A stretch of 64,000 nt of DNA from positions 558,001 to 622,000 of the forward strand of contig NZ_JAHZTD010000002.1 of assembly GCF_019599275.1 (NCBI RefSeq), given 5' to 3'. The stretch is from Hymenobacter sp. HSC-4F20 (lineage in GTDB: Bacteria > Bacteroidota > Bacteroidia > Cytophagales > Hymenobacteraceae). Shown piece after piece: positions 56,728-64,000 of the stretch (its first letter is position 1; each line of letters starts with the position of its first letter). A program made the translations under genes and the position numbers. The notes under the pieces were generated by a model that was given only the letters and a program-made list of their open reading frames with translations, was not told the DNA's origin and did no database searches.

Positions 56728-57474
56728 TTAGTTATGCTGGATTACCACGGCTTTGGTTTGCAGGGCCGGGTCAATGCTGGAGGCAATACCGCGCACGACT
56801 ACCGTGTAAATTTTACCGGCTTCGTAGTTTTTGGTGGCCGTGGCCGAGCCCGTACCCGTGCCGTCGCCGACGGCTACTACCATAGTCGACGGGGTGCCGG
56901 TAGTAACCAGCAGGTTGTAGGAGCTGGCGGGAATGGACACGAAGGCGGAGGCCGCCCCAAACGCCGCGCTAACGCCCGGCACATCGGTAGCGCCGGCTAC
57001 GGTTTGCTGGGAGAGCTTCACGGTAGCCGGGGCGCCCAGGGCCAGGTGTACTACCCGGACTTTGGCTTGTCCGGCAGCCGGGGCCGTTAAATCATCGGAA
57101 ATGGGCAGCAACCCTACCGTGGTGGGGGTAGGCGCGTATGCAAACACGGAGTAATTCTGGTCCTTGGCAATGGTAACCGACTGCGAGGCGGCCGTCTGGC
57201 CCGCGCTGTTGTTAATTTTCAGCGTCGGCGTGCCTGCATTTACCTTCACGTAGCCGCTGCTCTGGCCGTAATTCAACTGGCCTACCTGCTTGTCATCGGC
57301 CAGGGCAGTTACCTGCACGTTGGCGGAAGCGGCGGCGTGGGAAATCAGCACGTTGCTCTGGTCGGGGGCTGCCGTGTTATTATCGTCATCATCGGAGCAG
57401 GCCGTGAAAGCCAGGGCCGCGGGTAAGGTGGCCAGGAGCAAAGCAGGGCGCAGGAAGGAAGTCAGGGTTTTCAT
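56728..57474 (-). CDS. DUF4397-type lipoprotein
   Basis: A 248-residue lipoprotein. The signal peptide runs from MKTLTSFLRP to ALAFTAC, with the lipidated Cys26 followed by a run of Asp (SDDDD), which favours surface export in Bacteroidota. The mature part repeats beta strands: NVLISHAAASANVQVTALAD, then VRVVHLALGAPATVKLSQ, which fits DUF4397. The function of the family is not established; it is common on the surface of Bacteroidota. The start is chosen at the signal peptide, since the upstream 51 codons are non-coding in character. Confidence 0.85.
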   Translation of the reverse strand: MKTLTSFLRPALLLATLPAALAFTACSDDDDNNTAAPDQSNVLISHAAASANVQVTALADDKQVGQLNYGQSSGYVKVNAGTPTLKINNSAGQTAASQSVTIAKDQNYSVFAYAPTPTTVGLLPISDDLTAPAAGQAKVRVVHLALGAPATVKLSQQTVAGATDVPGVSAAFGAASAFVSIPASSYNLLVTTGTPSTMVVAVGDGTGTGSATATKNYEAGKIYTVVVRGIASSIDPALQTKAVVIQHN

Positions 57475-57605
57475 AGACGAAGGATTGGTGATATGCCCGT
57501 CAGAACGGCGCGCCTTGGGCTTTTGTTGAGTAGGCCACAAATTTTTCCTCGATGAATTGCACTTTTTGCTCGCCAAAGTGCTTAGGACGCTGAATGGCTG
57601 TGCTA

Positions 57606-57613
57606 TAAATTTG
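57606..57613 (+). promoter_or_regulatory. Candidate -7 box directly before a start codon
   Basis: TAAATTTG matches TAnnTTTG and ends six bases before the ATG of the next gene. At the usual distance transcription would begin at or next to the ATG, so the message could be leaderless. Confidence 0.5.
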
Positions 57614-57618
57614 TACTC

Positions 57619-58236
57619 ATGCTTCAACTGGTTTCATCCCGCTTTTCTGGCGCTGTCCGCCGCTCTGTTCTGGTTGCCTCGTGCGCGCTTGGCCTGACGT
57701 TGTCGGCGCATGCCCAGCAGTCCGCTACCGTTATTCGCCTTAGCCCCGAAGATCAGCAGCGCGGCCTGAATGGGGTGCAGAAAAACTTTTTCTTCACCAC
57801 CGGAGACGGCTCCACGGAAAAAGAGTACCAGAGTGCCGGTTTTTTCGGCCAGCGCCTGCGTCCCTACCTGGCCGGCAACGAGGAAGCGTTGGATAACCTG
57901 AACCGCTACCGCCGGCAAAAGTGGATGTACCTGGCCGAGCGCCTGACCTTTGTGGGGGCCGTGGGCCTGTACAGCCAGCAGGTGCTCTCCCTGGATGAAA
58001 AGCAACAGTACTTCAATGGCACGCAGAAGGTAGCCGCGGGCATTGCTCTGGGCAGCTTACTAAGCAACATTTTTATCTCGCGCAACACGAACTCCCACTT
58101 CCAGCGGGCCGTGGAGGCGCACAACGCCGGCCTGCCCGCCGCCCGCACCGGCGCCGTGCTGCGCCCCAGCGCCGTTGGGCTAACTGCCAGCGCCACGGGC
58201 CGGCCGCTGCTGGCCCTTACCTGGAACCTACGCTAG
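57619..58236 (+). CDS. Secreted hypothetical protein
   Basis: A 205-residue protein with an N-terminal signal peptide (SVLVASCALGLTLSAHAQ, cleavage near residue 32). The rest has a moderately hydrophobic segment at about 135-150 (KVAAGIALGSLLSNIFIS) but no recognisable domain. No family assigned. It is a single plus-strand gene between two non-related genes, with a promoter box almost touching the ATG. Confidence 0.6.
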   Translation: MLQLVSSRFSGAVRRSVLVASCALGLTLSAHAQQSATVIRLSPEDQQRGLNGVQKNFFFTTGDGSTEKEYQSAGFFGQRLRPYLAGNEEALDNLNRYRRQKWMYLAERLTFVGAVGLYSQQVLSLDEKQQYFNGTQKVAAGIALGSLLSNIFISRNTNSHFQRAVEAHNAGLPAARTGAVLRPSAVGLTASATGRPLLALTWNLR

Positions 58237-58372
58237 CATTCCGCACGTTACAGATCATGGCAAGCAAGGCCGGTTTCCTCGCGCAGGAGCCGGCCTTGTT
58301 CGTACCGTGTATTTTCAGCCTAGTGCTGCCTCAGTCGTACCCAGCTAATTCCAGCATTGCCGGATTCCTGCT

Positions 58373-58380
58373 TACGTTTG
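58373..58380 (+). promoter_or_regulatory. Candidate -7 box for the methyltransferase gene
   Basis: TACGTTTG fits TAnnTTTG and lies 68 bases before the ATG of the next gene. No consensus -33. Confidence 0.45.
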
Positions 58381-58447
58381 AGTATTCGTTGTCCCGGTGC
58401 CAGTCGGATTTGCGTCCGGCGGCACCGCTTTTTCGTAGGAATCCTAC

Positions 58448-59635
58448 ATGGAATACCCGCTGCCGGCAGCGGCTCGGCAATACGTTGCCGAGCACCTGCA
58501 CGACGACCCCGCCCAGCTCGCCCTTCAGGCCCGCCGCTACCCCGGGCTTCCCGTCCCCGACTTGGTCCGCCAGATTCAGGCGCGCCAGAAAGCCCGCACC
58601 AAGCTCCCGACCTGGGCCGAGAATCCCGACCTGGTTTTTCCGCCTACTCTCTCCGTGGAGCAGGCCTCTTCCGCCCGCACGGCCGCCTTTAAAGCCACTC
58701 TGGTCCAAGGCCAGCGTTTGGCTGATCTGACGGGCGGCTTTGGAGTTGATGCGGCCCATTTTGCCGCCACTGTGGCCGAGGTGCATTACGTGGAGCGCAA
58801 TACGGCTCTTGCGGAAGTAGTACGCTTCAACTTAGCTCAGTTAGGAATCCAGAACGTGCAGTGCCACAACGAGGACGCCGTGCAGTTTCTGCGCAACACG
58901 CCCGACACGTTCGACTGGCTCTATCTTGACCCTGCCCGCCGGGATACGGCCGCCAAAAAAATCTTCCGGCTCCAGGATTGCGAGCCGGACGTACTACGCC
59001 TGCTGCCCCTGCTGCTGCATAAGGGCCACAGCGTGCTGCTGAAAACCTCGCCCATGCTCGATATTGAGCAGGCCATTCAGGAATTGCGGCACGTGCGCCG
59101 GTTATGGGTGGTGGCCGTAGACAACGAGTGCAAGGAGGTGCTCTATGAGCTTGGCCCCGAGCCGGCCGTGGACCCCGAGCGCTACACCGTGAACCTGCTG
59201 CGCACCGGTCAGCAGCAGGTGTTCCGCCTGAATCGTGCCCGGGAAGCTCGTGCCGTGGCCCGCTACGCCGAGCCCCAGCAGTATCTCTACGAGCCGAACG
59301 TGGCCGTGCTGAAAGCCGGGGCGTTTCGGAGCGTTGGCACGGCCTTCGAACTGCTGAAGCTGCATCAGCACAGCCACCTCTATACCTCCGATACGCTACG
59401 TCCGGAGTTTCCTGGCCGCATATTCCGGATTCACGCCGTGGAGAAGTACGATGGCCAGGCCCTACGCGCCCACCTGGGCCCGGAAGCTCGCGCCCACGTT
59501 ACCACCCGTAACTTCCCCGATACCGTCGCCGAGTTCCGACACCGCACCGGTATCCGCGAAGGGGGCGACCTGTACCTGTTCGCCACCACAAATCTGGAAG
59601 GCAAGCTGATGGTATTGGTCTGCGAGAAGCTGTGA
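58448..59635 (+). CDS. Class I SAM-dependent methyltransferase, THUMP-like domain
   Basis: A 395-residue protein. The central Rossmann-type part has motif I LADLTGGFGVDAAHFA (91-106), an acidic residue after the second strand (HYVERN), and WLYLDPARRD (157-166) in the motif IV place. The N-terminal 90 residues and a C-terminal THUMP-like domain (GIREGGDLYLFATTNLEGKL region) match a family conserved in Bacteroidota. The substrate is probably RNA (inference from the THUMP-like part). The ATG at 58448 gives the full-length form. Confidence 0.85.
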   Translation: MEYPLPAAARQYVAEHLHDDPAQLALQARRYPGLPVPDLVRQIQARQKARTKLPTWAENPDLVFPPTLSVEQASSARTAAFKATLVQGQRLADLTGGFGVDAAHFAATVAEVHYVERNTALAEVVRFNLAQLGIQNVQCHNEDAVQFLRNTPDTFDWLYLDPARRDTAAKKIFRLQDCEPDVLRLLPLLLHKGHSVLLKTSPMLDIEQAIQELRHVRRLWVVAVDNECKEVLYELGPEPAVDPERYTVNLLRTGQQQVFRLNRAREARAVARYAEPQQYLYEPNVAVLKAGAFRSVGTAFELLKLHQHSHLYTSDTLRPEFPGRIFRIHAVEKYDGQALRAHLGPEARAHVTTRNFPDTVAEFRHRTGIREGGDLYLFATTNLEGKLMVLVCEKL

Positions 59636-59706
59636 GGTAGTAGGATGATGAGGCAGATGGCAAGCCGGTCACTTGTCATCCGTTCACCTAACTGCTCATC
59701 ACCGCT

Positions 59707-60306
59707 TCACTTTGCCGGGCTGGTCCATTTGCTGCCTCTGAGGCGGAAGCGCCAGGGCAAGGCCGCGTCGGCGCCGGCATAGTCGATACCGACGCGGGGA
59801 GAGGCCAGGATGCTGGCTTCGGGTACCACCTCGCCCCGGTCTTCGAGCCAGATACTTTCTCCGGCCACGCTAAGTCCGTAGTGCGCCGTGCTGATGCCCA
59901 GGGCCTGCGTTAGCAAGCCAGGGCCGCCGGTGAGGTTGCGTTGCACCTCTGTCAACCCCCGCCGCAACAGCATTTCCGGGATGCCTTCGGTAGGCTCCAG
60001 CCCCCGGATCAGCACGGCATCGGCCTTGCCGGCTTCGTTGGTAATGATGTTGAACAACACATAGCGGCCGTAGATGAGGTAAGTATAGGCCACGCCGCCG
60101 GGCTCGTACATCACGCGGGTGCGGGCCGTGTAGCGGCCCAAGTGAGAGTGGCACGCCTGGTCGTTGAGGTGGGCGTAGGCTTCGGTTTCGACGATGCGGC
60201 CGCCGGTCAGCACTCCATCAAGGTAGGTAAACAAGTATTTCCCGAGCAGCTCACGGGCAATAGCTACAGGGTCGGGGCGGCGGTAAAACTCCAGAGGCAG
60301 CTTCAT
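59707..60306 (-). CDS. 3-methyladenine DNA glycosylase (AAG/MPG family)
   Basis: Base-excision repair enzyme of 199 residues that removes alkylated purines. The start KLPLEFYRRPDPVAIARELL, catalytic Glu42 in IVETEAYAH, then RTRVMYEPGGVAYTYLIYG with the DNA-contacting Tyr residues, and RNLTGGPGLLTQALGI near the C-terminus all match the human AAG-like family (PF02245). The ATG at 60306 is chosen. It is divergent from the cobalamin-regulated genes. Confidence 0.95.
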   Translation of the reverse strand: MKLPLEFYRRPDPVAIARELLGKYLFTYLDGVLTGGRIVETEAYAHLNDQACHSHLGRYTARTRVMYEPGGVAYTYLIYGRYVLFNIITNEAGKADAVLIRGLEPTEGIPEMLLRRGLTEVQRNLTGGPGLLTQALGISTAHYGLSVAGESIWLEDRGEVVPEASILASPRVGIDYAGADAALPWRFRLRGSKWTSPAK

Positions 60307-60388
60307 AAACAAGGAAGAGAGCAGAAGCTACTGGTACCGGATAGTAGCGAGAAGGTTACGAAACCGTAGCAGGTTCCAGGCTTTGCAC

Positions 60389-60396
60389 TACCTTTG
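60389..60396 (+). promoter_or_regulatory. Candidate -7 box for the B12-uptake operon
   Basis: TACCTTTG fits TAnnTTTG and ends five bases before the predicted first stem of the cobalamin riboswitch, so transcription would begin at the riboswitch's 5' end. Confidence 0.6.
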
Positions 60397-60401
60397 CGCC
60401 C

Positions 60402-60598
60402 GTAGAGGTGGCCGGACCCCGATTGGGGGGCGAGGCTGAAAAGGGAATCCGGTTGAATTCCGGAGCTGTCCCCGCAACTGTACGCTTCACGAGTCGGCGC
60501 GTCATCACCGGCCACTGTTTCAGCAGGCTGCTTTTAACCAGAAGCGGCGGAAATGGGAAGGCAACGCGCCCGGAGCAAGCCAGGAGACCTGCCTCTGC
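60402..60598 (+). ncRNA. Cobalamin (adenosylcobalamin) riboswitch
   Basis: The conserved parts appear in order. P1 pairs GTAGAGG with CCTCTGC. Then come AAAAGGGAATCCGGT and GCTGTCCCCGCAACTGT, the core GGCCACTG, GGGAAGGC, and the B12 box AGCCAGGAGACCTGCC (60578-60593). Binding of a cobalamin should repress the downstream BtuB/BtuG genes. An 8-bp hairpin with a TTT loop (60700-60718) and a GTTTT follow in the leader and may be the expression platform, whether transcriptional or translational. Confidence 0.95.
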
Positions 60599-60760
60599 AT
60601 TTCCCATGTTCAGCGCCTGCGGAGGAAGGGCGGAGAATGATTGCAGTAGGCAGCCTTCGGGCCGCTTGATTTCCTGTATTCGGCCTCGGCTTCGGTAGGG
60701 CCTTCCGTTTCGGAAGGCAGTGCCAGGAGTTTTGAACTGACGTTTCCTACCCCGGAAATT

Positions 60761-62749
60761 TTGGTTCGATTGCTTACCTATTATGTCTTACCCCAGAGTC
60801 TGACTGGCTACATCCGGCTAGGGCGAAGCATTGCGCTCCTGTTGGGTATCACTGGGCTGGTGACAAGCACGGCGGCTGCCCAAAACACACCCGCATCTGC
60901 CCCTGATACGGTGCAGGCCCTGCCCTCCGTTCGGGTGCAGGGGATACGCCCCAGCCGGTTCGCAGTAGGCAGCCGCGTTACATCGGTGCTGGACTCGGGG
61001 GTAGTGCTGCCTACGGGGGCTACCCTGGCGGAAGCTCTGGCTTCGCGTACGGCCTTGTATCTGAAAGAATACGGTCCTGGGCAGTTAGCGTCTATCTCCA
61101 TCCGTGGCACCTCAGCCCAACACACTGCTGTGCTCTGGAACGGTTTCAATGTGATGCTGCCCACGCTGGGCCAGTCGGATTTTGCGTTGCTGCCCCTAAG
61201 CGGTACCACCCGCGCCGAGGTGCAGCACGGACCCGCCGGCGCCTTGTACGGCACGGGGGCGGTGGGTGGCTCGGTGCTGCTCTCGTCGGCGGTAGTGTGG
61301 GGGGCGGGGCTGCAAGGCACCGCACAAACCGACGTCGGCAGCTACGGCCTACGGGCCGGCAGCGTGGAGGGAAGCTTTAGCAACCAGCGTGTTTCGGTGC
61401 GCACCGCCGCCTCTTACCGCGCTGCCGACAACAACTTCCCCTACTCTATCCGTGAGACTAGTGGCCTAGTGCGCCGACGCCAGGAAAATGCCGCCCTGCA
61501 GCAATGGAGCGTGGCCCAGGATGTAACCCTGCGCGTGGGCCAGAAGGGCGAAGTGCAAGCCTCGGCGTGGCTTACCGATGCCGACCGCCAGATCCAGCCT
61601 GCCATTGGCTCGGCCAACACCCACGCCCGGGAATGGGACCAAAGCCGCCGCCTGCTGGCGGGCTACCGGCACGTTGCGAGTAGGCAGGAGGCAAGCGTGC
61701 GAGTAGCCTGGTTCGAGGACGTGCTCAACTACCGCAACGATGCCACTGTCAGTAACTCCACGGTGCGCACTACCCAGGCTCAGGCCGATTATACCATCAA
61801 TTTTGGCGGTCGGGCCAGCCTACGGAGTGGTTTAGAGGCGCAGCGTTTTGTCGTCGCGCCCGAGCTGTACCGCCGTTCGGTAACCGAAAACCGCTTTGCG
61901 GGCTTCGTGCTAATGCGCTACGATCCACTACCAACCTTGCACCTCTCCGCCAATGTGCGGCAGGCGGTGCTGCCGGGTCGTGCTGCGCCACTTACACCCT
62001 CATTGGGGGCCGAGTGGCAGGTGTGGCAAACAAAACGGCAGCAACTTTCGCTTAAGGCCAGTGCTTCCCGCAGCTACCGGGCCCCGACCCTCAACGAGCG
62101 GTTTTGGCCCCAGGGTGGCGACCCTAACTTGCGCCCGGAACGTGGTTACGGCTACGAGGGGGGCTTGCAGCACACGTTCCGGCCTGCTGCCTTGCTCACA
62201 CTGGTCTCGGAGCTAACGGCCTACCGTCAGCTCGTGGACGATTGGGTGGAGTGGACCTCCGACCCGCGCACTACTTATACTACGCCGCGCAACTTACGCC
62301 AGGTACGGGCTCAGGGTCTGGAAGTCAGCTCCCAGGCCATGTGGCAGTCTGGGACGTATCGCCTCAGTGCACGCGCGAGTTACGCCCTCACCCAGTCGGA
62401 GAAAACCAAGGGCAATGCTACCGACCAGTTAGCACCGGGCCAGCAACTCGCCTACGTACCCCTGCACAGCGCGGCTCTCACCACCGAACAGGGCTGGCAC
62501 GGCTGGCAGCTTACCACGGCCCTGCGCTATACCGGCTACCGCTATATCTACTCCGGCAACGGCCGGTATCTGCCTTCCTACGTGCTGCTTAACGCGACTC
62601 TGGGCTATAAGCTCAAGCTTACCCCGGCGCTGGGTTTGCTAGTGGCGGCACAGGGCTTCAACCTTACTAATCAAGCCTATCAGGTGTACGAGGCCCGGGC
62701 CATGCCCCCGCGCTGGGGCAGCCTGAGCCTGCGCCTAAGCTGGCGCTGA
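60761..62749 (+). CDS. btuB: TonB-dependent vitamin B12 receptor (BtuB-like)
   Basis: Outer-membrane beta-barrel receptor of 662 residues. A signal region (SIALLLGITGLVTSTAAAQN) leads to a plug domain with SVRVQGIRPSRFAVGSRVTS, LYLKEYGPGQLASISIRGTS and the VQHGPAGALYGTGAVGGSVL ending. The barrel then runs to WGSLSLRLSWR. No ATG lies before the signal peptide in this frame; TTG at 60761 (or 60770) is the likely start. The function is supported by the riboswitch upstream and the BtuG-like gene 35 bases downstream. Confidence 0.88.
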   Translation: MVRLLTYYVLPQSLTGYIRLGRSIALLLGITGLVTSTAAAQNTPASAPDTVQALPSVRVQGIRPSRFAVGSRVTSVLDSGVVLPTGATLAEALASRTALYLKEYGPGQLASISIRGTSAQHTAVLWNGFNVMLPTLGQSDFALLPLSGTTRAEVQHGPAGALYGTGAVGGSVLLSSAVVWGAGLQGTAQTDVGSYGLRAGSVEGSFSNQRVSVRTAASYRAADNNFPYSIRETSGLVRRRQENAALQQWSVAQDVTLRVGQKGEVQASAWLTDADRQIQPAIGSANTHAREWDQSRRLLAGYRHVASRQEASVRVAWFEDVLNYRNDATVSNSTVRTTQAQADYTINFGGRASLRSGLEAQRFVVAPELYRRSVTENRFAGFVLMRYDPLPTLHLSANVRQAVLPGRAAPLTPSLGAEWQVWQTKRQQLSLKASASRSYRAPTLNERFWPQGGDPNLRPERGYGYEGGLQHTFRPAALLTLVSELTAYRQLVDDWVEWTSDPRTTYTTPRNLRQVRAQGLEVSSQAMWQSGTYRLSARASYALTQSEKTKGNATDQLAPGQQLAYVPLHSAALTTEQGWHGWQLTTALRYTGYRYIYSGNGRYLPSYVLLNATLGYKLKLTPALGLLVAAQGFNLTNQAYQVYEARAMPPRWGSLSLRLSWR

Positions 62750-62784
62750 TACTGTCATACCTCCTTTTTTCACCTTTTCCCCTT

Positions 62785-63879
62785 ATGCTACACGCACATC
62801 GCCTTAACCCGTTTCTCACCCGTCTTTTCCTGGCGGGTGCCGGAGTCCTTGCTCTCGCCAGCTGCGACCCTGACCAAGAGGAAACCAAACCGATTTATAA
62901 CCTCAGCAAAGACGGTAGTAACGTGTTTGTTTTGAATGAGGGTCAGTACGGCACGCCCAACGGCGAAATCAGCCTGTTCAGCAAAACCTCCCGGGAAGTG
63001 CGCGACAATAACGCTTTCCGAACCGTGAATCAGCGTGACCTCGGCGACGTAGTGCAGTCGATGCTGGTGGTGGGCGAGCAGGGCTACGTGGTGCTCAACA
63101 ACAGCAAAAAGGTGCAAGTCCTTAATCTAAAAACCCTGCAGGCGCAGGGCGATGCTATTGAAGGGTTCGAACAGCCACGCTACGCTATTTCGGCAGCAAC
63201 CGATAAAGTGTACGTTACGGAGTGGGTAGTAACAGGTCAGCCCGGCCGGGTAGCGGTGCTTGATACCCGCACCAACAAAATCACGAAGACGATACCGGTA
63301 GGTCGCCAGCCCGAGCGGTTGCTGCTGGCCAACGGCAAAGTATACGTGGCCAACTCCAATGAAAACACCATCAGCGTCATCAACCCCACCACCGATGCCG
63401 TAGAAGCCACAATTACGGTACAGGATGGGCCCAACAGTCTAGAGCAGGACCAGGCGGGTGCCATCTGGGTACTGTGCGGCGGCATCACCCGCTACGGCTC
63501 AACGGCGCCGTACCCGGTACTTTCCTCTACGCCGGCTAGCCTGGTGAAGCTAAACTCTACCGCAACGGCGGCTTCCCTGACCCTGCCCTTCGCCCGCGGC
63601 GGGGCAAGTGGCCTCCGCATCAATACCGCGAAGAATCAGCTGTACTACCGCTTTGGCGGGGCCGTGTACCGCATGAACACCTCCGACGTCGTGCTGCCAG
63701 CTACCCCTCTGATTCGCCGTGCCTTCTACGGCTTGGACATTGACCCCACCGACAACACGATTTACGGTTCCGTAGCTCCTTATACGACCACCGGTAAGTT
63801 TATTCGGTATCAGCCTACGGGCGTAGCTATTGACTCGTTTAACGTAGGCTTGCTGCCCAACGGCTTCGTGTTTTATTAA
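62785..63879 (+). CDS. Surface beta-propeller lipoprotein (DUF5074/YncE-like, BtuG-type)
   Basis: A 364-residue lipoprotein. The signal peptide ends in VLALASC with Cys27 lipidated and DPDQEE next, a negatively charged start that suits surface export. The mature protein has YVTN-type repeats: GRVAVLDTRTNKITKTIPVG, KVYVANSNENTISVINPTTD, KVYVTEWVV and GLDIDPTDNTIYGSV. Such lipoproteins (BtuG in Bacteroides) bind B12 with very high affinity and sit on BtuB. Here it follows BtuB directly under one riboswitch, so it is likely the cobalamin-capturing partner (inference). It is closed by a terminator. Confidence 0.85.
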   Translation: MLHAHRLNPFLTRLFLAGAGVLALASCDPDQEETKPIYNLSKDGSNVFVLNEGQYGTPNGEISLFSKTSREVRDNNAFRTVNQRDLGDVVQSMLVVGEQGYVVLNNSKKVQVLNLKTLQAQGDAIEGFEQPRYAISAATDKVYVTEWVVTGQPGRVAVLDTRTNKITKTIPVGRQPERLLLANGKVYVANSNENTISVINPTTDAVEATITVQDGPNSLEQDQAGAIWVLCGGITRYGSTAPYPVLSSTPASLVKLNSTATAASLTLPFARGGASGLRINTAKNQLYYRFGGAVYRMNTSDVVLPATPLIRRAFYGLDIDPTDNTIYGSVAPYTTTGKFIRYQPTGVAIDSFNVGLLPNGFVFY

Positions 63880-63919
63880 TAAGCTACTTCTGCCGGGTAT
63901 CTACTGCGCACGCAGACGT

Positions 63920-63952
63920 ACACGGCCGACTCCTACGGGGAGTCGGCCGTGT
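63920..63952 (+). terminator. Terminator after the BtuG-type gene
   Basis: A perfect 14-bp stem ACACGGCCGACTCC and complement with a five-base loop, followed by GCATTTG, 41 bases past the stop. From here to the window end nothing else is seen. Confidence 0.82.
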
Positions 63953-64000
63953 GCATTTGTCAGCAGCAGCCACTACCACTATCTAGCCACCTAGTTAGGC

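Noticed and set aside
60408..60698. Frames within the cobalamin leader
   Set aside because: The region is fully explained by the riboswitch.

Overview
The window looks like a chromosomal core segment of a Bacteroidota bacterium of the Cytophagales/Hymenobacteraceae type, most like Hymenobacter (inference from protein sequence and gene order). Several signs agree. Starts lack Shine-Dalgarno sequences and sit behind A/T-rich leaders. Many transcription units are preceded by the Bacteroidota -7 box TAnnTTTG. tRNA-Tyr, tRNA-Gly, tRNA-Thr, tuf, tRNA-Trp, secE and nusG lie in that order. A DUF3467 gene lies close to rpoC, and surface-vitamin uptake follows the BtuB/BtuG pattern. I see no prophage, insertion sequence or CRISPR array.

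From 1 to 43.5 kb nearly everything is on the minus strand, so transcription runs from high to low coordinates. In that direction the order is: an M1 aminopeptidase; tRNA-Tyr/Gly/Thr and tuf; tRNA-Trp, secE, nusG, rplK, rplA, rplJ, rplL, rpoB, rpoC; a small low-GC membrane protein, DUF3467 and a glycosyltransferase-like gene; the str cluster rpsL-rpsG-fusA-rpsJ; an O-antigen-ligase-like gene that separates rpsJ from rplC; the S10/spc/alpha clusters from rplC to rplQ; a LytS/LytTR two-component pair; and enolase. This is most of the translation and transcription machinery in one block. It is divided by hairpins and promoter boxes, several of which overlap.

From 43.5 to 64 kb the content is mixed. 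A biotin-carrier protein, pyrH and frr run on plus. nadD, gmk, an HxxxCxxC anti-sigma-like protein, an ECF sigma factor, a second O-antigen-ligase-like protein and two LPS-type glycosyltransferases (GT9, GT2) run on minus. An SDR, a small membrane protein, a luciferase-like flavin oxidoreductase and a larger membrane protein follow on plus. ahcY and a DUF4397 lipoprotein are on minus. A secreted protein and a THUMP-like methyltransferase are on plus, and a 3-methyladenine DNA glycosylase is on minus. The window closes with a cobalamin riboswitch ahead of a BtuB-like TonB receptor and a BtuG-like beta-propeller lipoprotein.

The most interesting observations are: Arg/Gly-rich extensions on both S3 and S5, the two proteins that line the mRNA entry channel; a leader before rplC with two mutually exclusive hairpins and a T-run; repeated hairpin-plus-promoter junctions inside the ribosomal clusters; a 26-bp perfect palindrome in front of the sensor kinase; and the riboswitch-BtuB-BtuG unit with a non-ATG receptor start.
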